Under the pieces are notes generated by a model, which had not been told where the DNA came from, did no database searches, and saw nothing but the letters and a program-made list of their open reading frames with translations. From Tamarix chinensis (Eukaryota > Streptophyta > Magnoliopsida > Caryophyllales > Tamaricaceae), in assembly GCA_030549775.1 (NCBI GenBank), contig CM060174.1:17409193-17473192 (forward strand): a stretch of 64,000 bases of DNA, given 5' to 3'. The position numbers were made by a program, and so were the translations under genes. Of this stretch, positions 1 to 11,616 are shown in pieces. The first letter of the stretch is position 1; each line of letters starts with the position of its first letter.

Positions 1-860
1 AAAAATTCCATAACTCAACATTTTCACAAAACAAACATTCAAGGAAAATAAATCTAAGATGTTCAACCTTTCTCTATACCTTAATCCTTCCTTTCTTAAG
101 AGAAATAAGAGAGAGTTAAAGCTAAATTGAGGAGAAGAAATAAGAGACAAGAATCCAACTAACATATGAGAAAATCAGAGGTAGGCCTCTATATCCTAAT
201 AGAAAAGAGACTAGAGAAAAAGAACAATGCCCAACACTTTGAGTTTTTCACAACTAAAAAGTGAGATTGAGCAAGTGTAGATAGAAATGAGTGAAATGAA
301 TTAGGAATGGAGTGTAGAGAAGAGAGTGATGGTTTACATCCATAAGTGGGAACGAGAGATGTCTAAATTGGTGATAGTGTGGGCTACCAAGGTTTATGGG
401 AAATAGAAGATAAGGTAAGGGATCTATAGTGTAACAAGGGACATACATGGTAAGGTGTTGGTATGTTAAGGAAGAGGTATAGAAAGTAACATGCTCCCAA
501 TGCTGATAGAAAAGATCAGGAAGTGAAGGAGAAGAGAAAGAATATGAGAAATGCCTTAAAAGTGCTTTTCGGGGATTCAAACCAAATAAATTTATTAAAT
601 AACCTAAACAATGTAAAATTAGGCCCAAATAAGAAAAATCTTTTTACTAACATATATAGATTATAGTTAAAAGATTTTATAACATTAAAAATAGATTTGA
701 ATCAAATTAAAAAAAAGATCTAAAATCACAAAACAACTAGCCAAATTATTTGAGAAATCTAGTTAATTGGTTTGTTAGGACATAAAATTACATGTTATTG
801 AGAGTATTGGTCGATCGGTAAAGGAAATGTGTCAATCGGTATGCTTGAAATGTACAACTT
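1..860 (-). other. possible LTR fragment, minus orientation
   Basis: This stretch is purine-rich on the plus strand from about 80 to 560. It is followed at about 745-845 by modules such as TCTAGTTAATTGGTTTG and TTGGTCGATCGGT. The same two ingredients occur together in the family A LTRs of this window, for example 2333-5860 and 56397-59927, so this may be a family A LTR fragment read on the minus strand. I could not find a TG or CA terminus. The open frame at 254-628 on the minus strand is only the antisense of the purine-rich tract. Confidence 0.3.
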
Positions 861-1860
861 TATTAAAATTTTATGCCTTTTCCAAAAGAAATATATTTTT
901 TACATTAGCATATTTTTAAAGATAATTTTAAGGATTTTATAACTGGGAATTACATCATGGAAAAAAGTAAGGGCTTGTGTTTCTTGATTTATTATTATTA
1001 CTTGAAGTTGAATTTCTAGAACCTTACACAAAGCCACCATGTTTTCCTTATATGGTATGTGTTTTTCTTTCCTCGAAATTCCAACCATGATGTTGTTTTC
1101 ACATATTATGTTTGCTATAGTATAAATAATACTATTTAGCAAACCCTAGTGAAGATAATACTACACAAAAAGAGAGAATAGAGAATTAGAAATTGAGATA
1201 GAATTCATGTCACAATCTATTGAATTCCCCATGATTGCATATAAAATAATTATTTCTATCTAATTTGAATATTATTTTTAATATGCATACTCATCGTTCC
1301 TATTCAATATTTGGTGATATTCTAAGTGAATAAAAAAAACCTCATACACAAAGGAGTCATTAATAAATATTTGACCCATTTATTCCACAATATCTATAAC
1401 GACAGTAATCATAAACATTTAGAAGGCGGTAGAGGTAGTGAACAACCTAAAACCCATCCATCAAAAAGTGAATGTGATGCGTGTACAGTTAGAGTTTCGG
1501 ACTTGGATGGAGTTTATAGGGAGTATTCGATGAGGATGGAGTATGGAGGTTGATGATGGGGATTCGAAGGGGTTGATGCCGATGGAACACGAGGTAGAAG
1601 GATAAATTAATCTTTAAGCCACATAGAAATAAAGATTAAGGTTTCGAGAACAAAACCGTTCACACAGATTTGGTTTTGTTTCGAGATGAATCCACACAGA
1701 ATTCGGGTTTAAGGAATGCTTAAGGTTTTTATTCTTATTCAAGTTGTGTTCCTTCTCTCGGTTTCTATGGCTTTAAATAGCCAAAATTTGTCAAGCCTCC
1801 CTTCAAAGATTACAATAATCTTGCCACTAATCTTTCCTAGAAACATTGAATTCCCTAAGA
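861..1860. other. unassigned intergenic DNA
   Basis: No recognised gene or element. A 75-codon open frame at 1326-1553 matches no family I know and has no supporting context. The part from about 1430 to 1720 is somewhat richer in G and C than its surroundings. An AT-rich CTTTAAATAGCC stretch near 1771 looks like a TATA-type sequence, but nothing downstream supports a promoter call. Confidence 0.5.
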
Positions 1861-2100
1861 CTAGCTAGAAGATATTAAATGATCTAGCTACTAACAACCT
1901 TATTTGACTCGAAATAAAAATAATAATAAATGACTTAAGACTAGCTAGAAGATATCAAATGATCTAGCTACTAACAACCTTATTTGACTCAAAATAAAAA
2001 TAATAATAAATGACTTAAGACTAGCTAGAAGATATTAAATGATCTAGCTACTAACAACCTTATTTGAATCGAAATAAAAATAACAATAAATGACTTAATA
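1861..2100. repeat. tandem repeat, 3 x 80 bp
   Basis: Three consecutive 80 bp units begin with CTAGCTAGAAGATAT at 1861, 1941 and 2021. The copies differ at only a handful of positions, such as gatattaaat versus gatatcaaat and ttgactc versus ttgaatc. The low divergence contrasts with the heavily decayed elements around it and points to a recent local amplification. Each unit also holds a short inverted pair, CTAGCTA ... CTAGCTA. Confidence 0.97.
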
Positions 2101-2332
2101 AAAAAAGTTATGCTAACTAAAGAACGTTGCATGCAACCCATGCATGCACCTCCATGTTCATGCATCTGCGTGGAGTAGCGTAACCATCTTAGTCGGTGTC
2201 GTGTCATGCGACTCTACTCCCACATCAGAATGTTTCATAAGGGTAGATAAAACTTATCTTTTTATTGCTCCACAACTGTTCCTGATATTAGTTGTGCCAT
2301 GAATACATGTTTAAGAATAATAGAAATCTATC
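2101..2332. other. intergenic DNA with CATGCA cluster and short inverted repeat
   Basis: Several CATGCA hexamers lie within about 40 bp (2127-2166). GTGGAGTAG (2170-2178) is mirrored by CTACTCCCAC (2214-2223), giving a possible imperfect stem around a loop of about 35 bp. No gene is adjacent, so a regulatory reading is speculative. Confidence 0.4.
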
Positions 2333-3774
2333 TGTCACAGCCCCATCCTAAAATCCTTCAAAACATATTTAGAATTATGTTGATAAAAAATAAATTATTT
2401 TTAGTTTTGGAATGGGCCACACATTCTAATAAAAATGTGAATTTAAGGCGTACCTATCAACTCGTTTTACAAAATTGATCAACTAGTGTGTTCAGAAATT
2501 GAAAATCTTGTTCTCTACAAATCTGGAGGCTAGTTTGCCCAAACCTATTGGTTGGTTGTCCTGCGATTTCTAATCCATTTCTTATTTTAATTTGAATATA
2601 TATATAATGCATTTCAAAACTTATGATTAGGGTCCAACTATGCTAATGAGCATGTTTTAGTTCTCTGAGATTATTTTCACATTATTTAGACTATTACATA
2701 ATTTAAATTAGCAAAAAATTTCCCAAAAAGGAACTTTGGAAACATCATCTTTTCTCTTCTCCCTTAACAATCTCTCTCTTCCAGCAATTAGGGGTGTAAG
2801 ATTCACATTTTGCATTATCTCTTGACTTAATAACCTATTTCTATGTTTATTCCTGACTATAATCAACCCTCCACCACCCTATGAAGTTAGCCCTCATTTA
2901 TTAGGTGCCCACACTGAACTTTACGAGTCTTATCTCCCTCTCTCCTATGAATATTGACCCAGCCATGCTTCTATACCTTTCATTTTTGATTAATTTTCAT
3001 TCATCATTTATTGTTCTTTCTCTCTTCACCCTTTTCTCAATGGAAAATTTCCCAAAGTATTGAACATCCATTCATTCTTCTCTTTTCTCCTTTCTATTAA
3101 GAAAAACATATACTTGATTTTATTTTCTCTCTCTTTGTGCGACCATGATATTCCTTGTTTTTCTTCCTCCAATATTGGTTTTATTTCTCTCTTACTTTCC
3201 TTTAGCAAGGAAGAATTAAGGTTGAGAAAGGTTGAAGATGTTAGCTCTTCCATTAACACCTTATTTATGAAAAGAAAGGTGGAGTTTTGTGTTCTTCTTA
3301 TGATTCTAATTTTTCTTTGATTTTAATAAAGTTTTGAAATATGATTTTTAATGGTTTTATGTTTGATTATTCTAGGATCCAAGGTTCTACTAAATAGCCA
3401 TCAAGTAGGAGCTTTTGTGCTAGAAGAATTACTTTAAAGTAGGGAATTCTTATCTTTACCGTAAATATGGTTTTGTTTTTAATTGTGGTTCCATCTGTTT
3501 GGTGTATGTGTGTGCATGATCTAACTTATATTCAATGTACTGAGCATTTAGTATAATTCTTCCTCAGTTAGTATTGTAAGATTTCTCTTGTTTTATATAT
3601 AAGTTTACCATTTGAGCATGATTTTTTTTATGTATATTACTATGGATCCATGTGATTCTATGTGTGTAAGATGTATTCTTTATATGTTTTATGACATAGA
3701 AACATGCTATTATTAATATGGTAAAGTGTGATAAATTTTGTTGTGTGTATCACAAGTTTGGGTAATACTTTACA

Positions 3775-4215
3775 TAGACTAGTTGATTAGTTCCTCAAAC
3801 CCATCGAGTAGTCGTATGGTTTGGTGGAGATCCATCGATTGGTTTGATAAATTAGTTGATTAGTTTAGAAAAAAGTAAATAAGTTTGTCAAACCCATCTA
3901 CTAGTGTCCTTATAGATTAAAATGGTTTCATCTATGCTTAGACCCATCAACTAGGTAGACCAAACCCATTAACTGGTTTCTTTAACCAATTGATCGACTG
4001 TTCAAACAAATGAATAGTTTTTTTGTAGGCCAAAATGGGTTGGTCTCTACATAGATCCATCCACCGATTTCACCAAACTAGTTTATTTGTTCCCATAAAT
4101 AGTCGATCAATGAGGCTAAGCTATTGACTTGTTGTCCATTACTGTTTTAGTTCAGGTCTAGTACAATTTGAGAAGTTGACAAGCCTCAAGGACTAATCGA
4201 CTAGTCAATATAGTA
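3775..4215 (+). repeat. degenerate 20 bp-class modules in LTR
   Basis: Many imperfect, irregularly spaced copies of a module of about 18-24 bp are present. Examples are ACTAGTTGATTAGTTCC, CATCGATTGGTTTG and CATCAACTAGGTAGACC. The same kind of module recurs in at least eight other places in the window, each time inside LTR-like sequence. Confidence 0.75.
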
Positions 4216-4639
4216 TTATTTATTTATAAATTATTGTGTTTCTCTTGGGTATTTTATGGTGATACTTGCACATCTTTACAAGAACTTATTTATGATTTCC
4301 ACCACAATTGCCTTGATTAAATAATAATCATCATGATGTATTAGGGACTTGAATTTAGTTAAGTTTAGTGTTATCTCTAAAAACCTAATTGGTGACTTTT
4401 TTTTCCTTGTGATGTGTTTTGTGTTAGCACTAGGAAACACCCAAATGGTGGCTTCAATACCTTCTGATGTGTTTGGTATTTTTACTTGGAAACAAAAAAT
4501 TTGGCTAATAATGGAATTTGATTGTGTTTTGGTGTTATCATTTGGAAACACCCAATTTGGTTGTTTGTGAACTTTATTTGTTATTTTGATATCACATCAA
4601 AATATATATGAATTATATAAGATTTCTTTCAAGCCCTTT

Positions 4640-5045
4640 TTTTCCAACTCCTGCGGTAGTTGTTAAGAGTCAGTGGACGAGTTGTCCTATGATTATATTT
4701 TTTTCACTCAGTAACTATTTCCAGCTCCAGCGGTATAGGATTTTATTGTGTCAGGACAATTCGAGTTAGTGAAGTATCCAAGCACAAGCCCCTTAGCACT
4801 TCATATTTTCAATTACGTAGGTGGGTGTGGTATCCTCATTTTTTAGCCCTTGCGGTGGAGAAATTCGAGTTGTGGTGGGTGAGGTATCCCTATACAAGCC
4901 CCTTTGGTGTACTTTGACCACATGTAGTGGGTGTGGTATCCCAATATCTATGAGTCCTCACGGTAGGTGCACTAGATGTATGGTGGGTGTGGCATCCAAG
5001 AATAAAGCCCTTTTGATGTATCTTGACCCCGTGTCTTGAATGTGG
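4640..5045 (+). repeat. degenerate tandem repeat, GTGGGTGTGGTATCC type
   Basis: About six imperfect units are anchored by GTGGGTGTGGTATCC or GTGGGTGAGGTATCC and by ACAAGCCCCTT. They are spaced roughly 50-80 bp apart. The 72-codon open frame at 4821-5039 and its antisense partner are by-products of this repeat and not genes. Confidence 0.75.
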
Positions 5046-5861
5046 TATCCTATTATGATTATTTGTTCTTCTATGAGTTTTGTTCATGGTGGAGAGCTAG
5101 GTGTGGTCGAATGAACTATTTTATTAACCAAAATTGTGTGGCCACTAATATTGTATGGATTGTGATTAATTTACAATATATTTTTTTATATACTTCTATG
5201 ATTTCTATACAAGCATGTCTTGTTGTATTACTAATAGAGATTAAGTATTGAGCTATACCTATATGATATCACCATTCTATTATGTAACTTCAATGTGTTG
5301 CGTGAGTCCTACCATGTTTTAGGTAGTATGTTTTACTCATACCTCATCGTACTAATACTACACTTATGTTGTCAGAGTGATGATGTGGTTTTTGTTCGGA
5401 GAATAGAGGATGATTTGCAAGGTTATGATTCTCAGTTATAGTACACTGAGGATGATGACATGAGCCATTAGCGAACCATTACTTGGGTTTGGAGGTTTAT
5501 GCCTACACCTAAGAGTTACTCTAACCAGTTATAAGTGTTTTGCCTACTACATCAGGAAGTTTTCATATATTTAGGTATTTAAATTCTTGGCTTAATTTCC
5601 TTTATTTTGTTTTGTAAACTATCATACTAATATTATCTACAATATCATTCTCATCATTAGTATATTTTATTCTCACATTAATGTTATGAGCAAGCATATT
5701 TATTTATTATTCCATTTTTCCTTATATAAGGTATAGATTAGATGGTGATCACACCTCTCTTATAGTTGATGTAACAGTAACATTTCCTGATTTTATTTTT
5801 CAAATGCTTCCACATTATCTTAAAGAAGAAATTTTTTGTTCAAAAATTGGGGGTTTTATAA

Positions 5862-5877
5862 ATTTGTATCAAATTCT
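5862..5877 (+). other. possible primer-binding site
   Basis: Immediately after the LTR end the sequence reads TTTGTATCAAATTC. This resembles the plant retrotransposon primer-binding site TTGGTATCAGAGC, which pairs with initiator Met-tRNA, but has several mismatches. Position supports the call more than sequence does. Confidence 0.35.
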
Positions 5878-6069
5878 TCCTTAATTTGTAGAATAGGACT
5901 AAATTTTGGCCTTATGTGCAATGTGCTACCTTCATGTGTACTAATTGTCTAGTTAAAACTCGATTCCAATCTAATGTGGCTTAGTATTCTATGGTTTTGA
6001 TGGTTGTGAATAGGTTTCTCGAGAGTTTCATGAAGATTGTTGGAGACTTAAAGGAGCAATAGATTTAAT

Positions 6070-6457
6070 GTGAGGAATCTCCGTAGCCGCTGCTGTCGCC
6101 CCCTTTTTTTTGTGCCACCACTAAAAGGTTGGCGTCATTTGTTTGACCTTCATTTCCCTTATGTCTTTGAGAGTTTAGAGGACCTAGATGTCTTGGAGTG
6201 TTGGTTGGGGGAATTCAAGAAGATCTTTGTCACTAGTTGTTGCATAGAGAGTACGTAGGTGGACATTGGGGTACTCCAATTGTGGGGTCATGTTGATGAA
6301 TAGTGGAGAGATTATAAATTGAGGGGAGCCACTATAGGTAAGTGGGAGATCTACGTTGAGATACTTAGGGCACGATTCTACCCTCTTTTCCTAAGGGTGG
6401 TGAAGTATGATGTGGTCATGGATTTGCATTAGGGGTAATATTCGGTTGAGGAGTAAC
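6070..6457 (+). pseudogene. gag: Ty3/gypsy gag remnant
   Basis: The plus-strand frame reads FESLEDLDVLECWLGEFKKI (about 6163-6222), then, past a stop, VLQLWGHVDE.WRDYKLRG, and then WEIYVEILRARFYPLFLRVV and a segment ending YSVEE. This order (FxG/E..DP..ECWLxExxKIF, then VLQL.G.A..WW, then W..F...F..+FYP, then LHQG..SVEEY) is the retrotransposon gag capsid domain (Pfam Retrotrans_gag). At least three in-frame stops make it non-functional. It lies about 200 bp downstream of the LTR at 2333-5860. It stops abruptly at 6458, where a minus-strand LTR is inserted. The continuation of this element was not identified in the window. Confidence 0.75.
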
Positions 6458-6903
6458 TGTAACACCCCCAAATTTACACAATTTTTTTTTTAAAAACCAT
6501 ACTTATAATTTAAAACAGTAAATTTTGGGGATGTTACCACCACACTTAGTACCAGACCGGTTTACTCCTACCGTTCCAATACTAAGTGCTAAGGCTAAGA
6601 AAATAATCCATAATATTAATAATAGTTCAAATTCATAAATACGGGAATTAGGTGCGCATCAGTCTTTACACAATCGAAATATGGGAGTTAGTTTTTCAGG
6701 GAGAAGAAGTAACTACAGTCATGAAATTGTTTCTGAAGTGCTAATCATAAGTAAATAAGATAGTAATAATAAACTCAAGGGAAAGCCGGCCACGTCACTC
6801 TGATTATCGATCCAGCCCGATCATCACTCGGCCCTACCTGATGTCCCATAGACATCAATGTCATCGTAGAAAGCATCACCTACCTGAAACACATCAGACG
6901 GGT

Positions 6904-6973
6904 CTTCTGCTCGTGGGAATGAGCAACACCCATGAAAGGGGTGATCAGTACGCTACGTACTAAGTAAGGTAAC
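6904..6973 (-). repeat. conserved hairpin pair in family B LTR
   Basis: The first hairpin is TGCTCGTGGGAATGAGCA (6908-6925), with a TGCTC/GAGCA stem. The second is AGTACG-CTA-CGTACT (6947-6961), with a perfect 6 bp stem. Both occur in the other two family B LTRs at 38601-38660 and 51886-51945, with the same order and spacing relative to the 3' LTR end. In those copies some stem positions have changed by C-to-T type substitutions. Confidence 0.75.
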
Positions 6974-7189
6974 CGAGCACTAAGGCCAACATATAAGCAC
7001 ATAAATCAAGCAAGATAGTAAATCAACTTACAAATTTAAACCCACACATATGATACATAAAGCTTATAGAGCATTACACAGTTTATAATCATCAAGCCCA
7101 CACATAAGGCCCAAAAGGGTCCATACTAATGGTTTACTCTTTCTTTCATCTGAATACGATATACACCATGTCTTTTATCAAATCCATGC

Positions 7190-7640
7190 GAGAACAGGAA
7201 CACCCCACTATTATAACCGGTGGGCTGGTCACACATGGAGCATCATGCCCCAACCACTATTATTATCGGTGGATCGGTCACAAATAGGGTCAAACCCTAA
7301 CCACTATTATAACCGGTGGATCGGTCACATATATGGTAAAACCCTAACCACTATTCCTAACCGGTGGATCAGTTCGGTTCCTGCTCGCACAGTGTTCCAC
7401 TGTAAGTAATTAGTAGCTTTTACTTGCCTTAGCAAAATTCTGGTTTATTTTCATTGAGATCGGGATCCCCCACTATTATAACCGGTGGGCCTGTCACATA
7501 TAGGACATCATGTCCTAACCACTATTATTACCGGTGGATCGGTCACATACAGGGTAAAACCCTAACCACTATTATTACCGGTGGATTAGTCGCACATAGG
7601 GTAAAACCCTAACCACTATTACTGACCGATGGATCGGCTG
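7190..7640 (-). repeat. LTR-internal repeats, CCACTATTATAACCGGTGG type
   Basis: Six or more copies of CCACTATTATAACCGGTGG or CCACTATTATTACCGGTGG are each followed by a variant of ATCGGTCACATA and often by AAACCCTAA. The array consists of two larger blocks of about 270 bp, marked by GTTCCACTGTAAGTAATTAG at about 7391 and CTTCCACTTTAAGTAATTAG at about 7659. The core is close to palindromic around ACCGGT. Confidence 0.85.
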
Positions 7641-7740
7641 GTCCCGTCTCAATATCTTCCACTTTAAGTAATTAGTGTCTTAAATATTTTATTCACAAAC
7701 ATTCACCCAGACATGCATGACTAACTCTATGCAACCCTAG

Positions 7741-7875
7741 CTCCCATGCAAACCCTAGTTCCACGTAAACCACACTTCTATGCAAACCCTAACTCCTACG
7801 CAAACCCCAGCTCCCATGCAAACCCTAGTTCCATGTACCACACTCCCATGCAAACCCTAATTCCCATGCAGCATA
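7741..7875. repeat. minisatellite of about 18 bp, CTCCCATGCAAACCCTA type
   Basis: About seven imperfect units of CTCCCATGCAAACCCTAGTT are partly alternated with CCACGTAAACCACACTT-like variants. Most units contain AAACCCTA, the plant telobox core. The unit is not the telomere heptamer itself. The open frame at 7746-7943 is a translation of this repeat. Confidence 0.85.
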
Positions 7876-8087
7876 CCACACTTCAAAACTTCAACTTCAA
7901 AACTTACCTTGCCATCAATTACGGAGGGATTAGAGGTGTATAGTGAAGCATCAAATTTTGTAATATATAAAGCCGTATAAATCATGTGCTATAACAAACT
8001 AGTCTTCATTATTAACTTTTGTCTTTATTTTCCTCATTATTTTGATGTCTCTAGATGCAAACCCTAACTTTTATAGGAACTTGATGT

Positions 8088-9715
8088 CATGGATGTATTT
8101 AAGGACAAGAGTTGGGTGAAACTAAGGAGAGTAGAAAATACTTGCAAGTGAGCTTTTAGATTTTTAACCTCGATTACTAATGGAAAAAATATAACTTGTC
8201 CATGCTTGACTTGTGCAATAAATTTTATCATGAAATAAATGTGGTTAGAGGTCATCTTAGAATGATAGAAATGGATATAGACCATCAAAGGTGTTTTTAG
8301 ATTTTTCATGGGGAACAGAGGGGCAATGAAGATAATGAATTTTTAGATTTGGGTTATGATGATGATTTAGGGTTTTATGATGTGCATGATAGTTCATGTT
8401 ATGATGTTCTTGAGATGATAAGAGATATTTATGAGTTTCACAGGATAACTAATAGTTTTCTAGGTTCTAATGATGAAGCTAATGCATTTTTTAAGTTGAT
8501 TAAAGATGTAAGCAGCCCTTATATCCCATTTGTGAATATTTTCATAAACTCTTCTTCATTGTTGAAATGTATCATCTATACTATTTATATGGAGTGACAG
8601 ATGTTACCTTTAATGCCTTAGTGAAATTGTTGAAAAGATCTCTTCCAAAAGAATCAACATTGCCATACTCTCATAGTCAACTATAGGGGATTATAAAAAA
8701 TATGGACTTGGTTATGAGAAAATTGATGTGTTTTCAAATGGTTATGTACTTTTTAGGAAGGAAAAGATTAATCTATTTAATTTTCCTATTTGTAATCCTT
8801 TAAAATGGAAAGTTATCATGATGGAACTATGGTGAAATTAGCTAATGGAAAAAAGGTTCCTTTAAAGGTATTACGACAATTTCCCTTGATCCCGAGGCTT
8901 AAAGGGTTGATTATGTCATCAAAAATAGCCCCTTTAATGAGATGGCATGAAGAGGGGCCAAAAAAAGATGGTAAGCTCAGACATCTAGCAGGCTCTTATC
9001 TTTGGAAAGATTTTGATTCTAAGCACCTAGAGTTTGCTTGAGATTTAAGAAATGTCAAGCTTGGCTTTACAAGTGATGGGTTCAACCTATTTGGCATGAT
9101 GGGTACTCAATATAGCATTTGGCGAGTTGTATTAATGATTTATAACTTACCTCCATGGTTATGTATGAAATAATCATATTTTTCTCTTTCATTACTTGTA
9201 CTTGGTGAAAAGGCACCTAGGAATGACATTGATGTTTTTCTTAAACCATTAGTTGATGAGTTAAAAGAATTGTGGGAGGTAGGATTAGAGACTTATGATG
9301 CCTCAAAAAATGAAACATTCTCTCTTCATGAAGCCTTGATTAATACCATAAATGACTTTCCAGTATATGGAAATTTTTTGGGATGGAAAACTAAAGGAAA
9401 AGTAGCATGCCCACATTGTAATATAGATAATGCTCTGAATATTTGAGGGGAAGCAAAAAAATTGTGCAATATGATCCATCACCACTTCTTGGATTCTAAT
9501 CACAATTTTTTTGTCATAGTAGAAGGGTCTTTAATGAAAAAATAAAACTCAGACCTCCTCCTACATCATATTTTAGGACAGAATTGTTATACCAAATGGA
9601 TGGAATTGATGTCATATTTGGAAAAGCCCCTCATACTCATAATAAAAGGAGAATGGAGGGAAAAAAGGCCTTGGAAGAACAGAAGGAAATTCTTCCAACT
9701 TCCATATTAGGAGCT
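8088..9715 (+). pseudogene. TNP2-type CACTA transposase, N-terminal and core part
   Basis: The start region reads MDVFKDKSWVKLRRVENTCK, then a stop, then TNGKNITCPCLTCAINFIMK, which is the transposase-associated N-terminal domain with its CPCxxC cysteines. An in-frame segment at 8349-8597 (NDEANAFFKLIKDVSSPYIP) matches the linker normally found next. The core begins near 8805: VLRQFPLIPRLKGLIMSSK, MRWHEEGPKKDGKLRHLAGS, then LRNVKLGFTSDGFNLFGMMG, YNLPPWLCMK, DIDVFLKPLVDELKELWEVG and INDFPVYGNFLGWKTKGKVA followed by CPHCN. These are the hallmark blocks of the Transposase_21 (TNP2) family in correct order. At least five stops interrupt it, many explainable as Arg, Gln or Trp codons turned to stop. 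Confidence 0.93.
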
Positions 9716-9954
9716 TCTTCTACTATGCCATAGGTTAGATATGATGCATGTAGAGAAGAATGCTTCTAAGAATTTACTTGGTACACTTTTAGGCAATGAA
9801 GGGAGAACTAAGGATACCTTACAGTCAAGACATAACTTGTAGATAAAGAATGTAAAACATGAGCTGCATCCAATTGAAATAGAAGATAAAATATATCTAC
9901 CTCTAACATGCTTCACATTAACCCAAAAAGAAAAGTAGGAAATACGAAGCATAT

Positions 9955-11616
9955 TAGGTTCTGTGAAAGTACCATATTGGTATACTGCAAATATCAGAAG
10001 GTGAATTGTTGATGGATAAATCTTTGGCTTAAAAAGTCATGATCATCACATCATAATGCAATAGCTAATACCATTAGGTTTAACAAAATGTATAATAAGG
10101 AAGTGAGCAAGGTGTTGATTGAGTTAAGAAATTGTTTTAAGGAACTTGTCTTAAAAGAGGCTACAACCCAAGACTTGGAGATATTGGAGGATCACATCAC
10201 TCTCACACTATTTCATATGGAACGCATTGTTTTGCTTTCTTTCTTTGACATCATATTGCACCTAGTTGTTCATTTGGCTAAGGAGGCAATCATTATAGGT
10301 CTAGTATTTTGCCATTGGATGTATCATATAGAAAGGTATGTTCATTCTAATTTTCTCTTATTATTTTTAATAGAAGATCAAGCTTATCATTATATTATGT
10401 TGGTAATATGATACTAATGTTCTTGGTATTTGAGGAGGTTGAAAATGTATGTTCGTAATAAAAGTCATCCTGAAAGTTCAATTGCATAAGGATATATTAT
10501 AGAAGAATATCTAATATTTTGCTTTAGATATTTGCCTAATGTTCAAGCAAGGGAAAATAGGTCCACACAAAATGATGATAATGATAGTAATGAATTGCAT
10601 AATGGGTTACCTATATTTTCCTTAAAGTCTCATGCAATGAATAAGAAGAAAGATGTGCAACCGGAATATATGTTGATTGAGGAAGCACATGGTTATGTGC
10701 TTACAAATTGTGATGAATTTGAAGTATTCGCACAGTAAGTCCTATTTCTCTTTGAATAATTTTTTTAATCATTTCATATATATTTCTAACTTTATCATTT
10801 TTTCCTAGAGAGCATTATGATATCATAAGAATTGAATACCAACACATGTCAAATATGATTAATAACATGCATAGAAGAAAGTTCCCTGAATATTTTGCAA
10901 TGAATGTATGTCGATACTTATACTTATTATATTTATATCATTGGTTATACATCTTTTCATTCAATGAGTGTTATTAATTATTAGGTCTCCAGGCACCTAC
11001 CAATTGAAGCATTTGTTGCAGAAGATCTAACAATTCTTAGTCTTGCACCAACCATGTGGATAAAGATAATGATTAAAATAACATACAATGGATACAAGTG
11101 GCACATGAAAGGCATTAATAAGAAGAGTGTAACTCAAAACTCTAGCATTCTAGTCAATGCAAACACAAATATTGGGAGCATGTCACACTATGATGTTTTG
11201 ATTGAAATTATTGAGTTGACTTATCCTTGTGGAAGGAGTGTTATTTTTTTTTATGCCACTGGGTTGATCCTAGTAAAGCTGTTAAAGAGGATGAACTTGG
11301 ATTTACTATTGTTAATTTAAAGTCCATCCTGAAAACAAATGAACCTTTTGTCTTAGCATCTCAACCATTGTAGGTGTTCAACACCTCAGATTCTAAAGAA
11401 AGAAATTGGCATGTTGTCAATGTCACTAAGCCAAGAGGCTTATTTGAAATGGAATATGATCCCAAACCAGAAGTGGATCATGAACAAACTAGCATGCCTT
11501 TAGATTTAAGAGTAGATGATTTTACTGTTACTAGAGAAGAAGAAGAAGAAGAAGAAGAAGAAGAAGAAGAAGAAGAACCTTTATTTGCTATGATGAAAGG
11601 TAATGATGATGATTAA
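9955..11616 (+). pseudogene. TNP2 transposase, C-terminal DUF4218/DUF4216-like regions
   Basis: At 10088-10340 the frame reads LEILEDHITLTLFHMERI, then LLSFFDIILHLVVHLAKEA and HWMYHIERY, which is the DUF4218 signature of plant CACTA transposases. After a gap that looks like an intron, HLPIEAFVAEDLTILSLAPT and a DUF4216-like segment follow: YDVLIEIIELTYPCGRSVIF, WHVVNVTKPRGLFEM. It ends at 11616 after a run of about 14 Glu encoded by (GAA)n. Intron-like gaps, for instance around 10740-10810 and 10905-10985, agree with the split structure of such genes. At least three stops or frameshifts are present. Confidence 0.88.
11536..11577 (+). repeat. (GAA)14 microsatellite encoding poly-Glu
   Basis: An uninterrupted GAA run lies in frame with the end of the transposase C-terminal region. 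Acidic tails are common there, but the purity of this run suggests microsatellite expansion after the element decayed. Confidence 0.9.

Larger units (their letters stand above)
2333..5860 (+). mobile_element. Ty3/gypsy 5' LTR, family A
   Basis: The stretch begins TGTCACAGCCCC and ends with a decayed form of GGGGTGTTACA (GGGGGTTTTATA, ending about 5860), giving an LTR of about 3.5 kb. Inside are a first set of AACTAGTTGATTGG-like modules (about 2455-2560), a pyrimidine-rich stretch (about 2750-3200), a second larger block of such modules (3775-4215) and degenerate tandem repeats (4640-5045). This order is shared, in reverse orientation, with the LTR at 56397-59927, which has almost the same length. 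A possible primer-binding site and a gag remnant follow on the same strand, which makes this the 5' LTR of a gypsy element. Boundaries are by eye. Confidence 0.7.
6458..7960 (-). mobile_element. family B LTR fragment, minus strand, inserted in gag
   Basis: The plus strand begins TGTAACACCCCC at 6458, which read on the minus strand is the 3' LTR end GGGGGTGTTACA. It carries, in reverse, the markers seen in 35053-39064 and 48263-52386. These are the paired hairpins (about 6904-6973), CCACTATTATAACCGGTGG-type repeats (7190-7640), and GTTCCACTGTAAGTAATTAG block starts near 7391 and 7659. The full relatives are about 4 kb, so the 5' part is missing. It was either deleted or lost where the CACTA element now lies. 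The right edge is uncertain. Confidence 0.7.

Noticed and set aside
1326..1553. Small protein of 75 codons
   Set aside because: No recognisable domain, no neighbouring gene structure and no sign of selection.
3775..4215. CRISPR-like array of short repeats
   Set aside because: Modules are degenerate, irregularly spaced and inside a plant LTR. There are no identical repeats with unique spacers and no cas genes.
7741..7875. Interstitial telomere repeat
   Set aside because: Units contain AAACCCTA, but the period is about 18 bp and not the 7 bp telomere unit.
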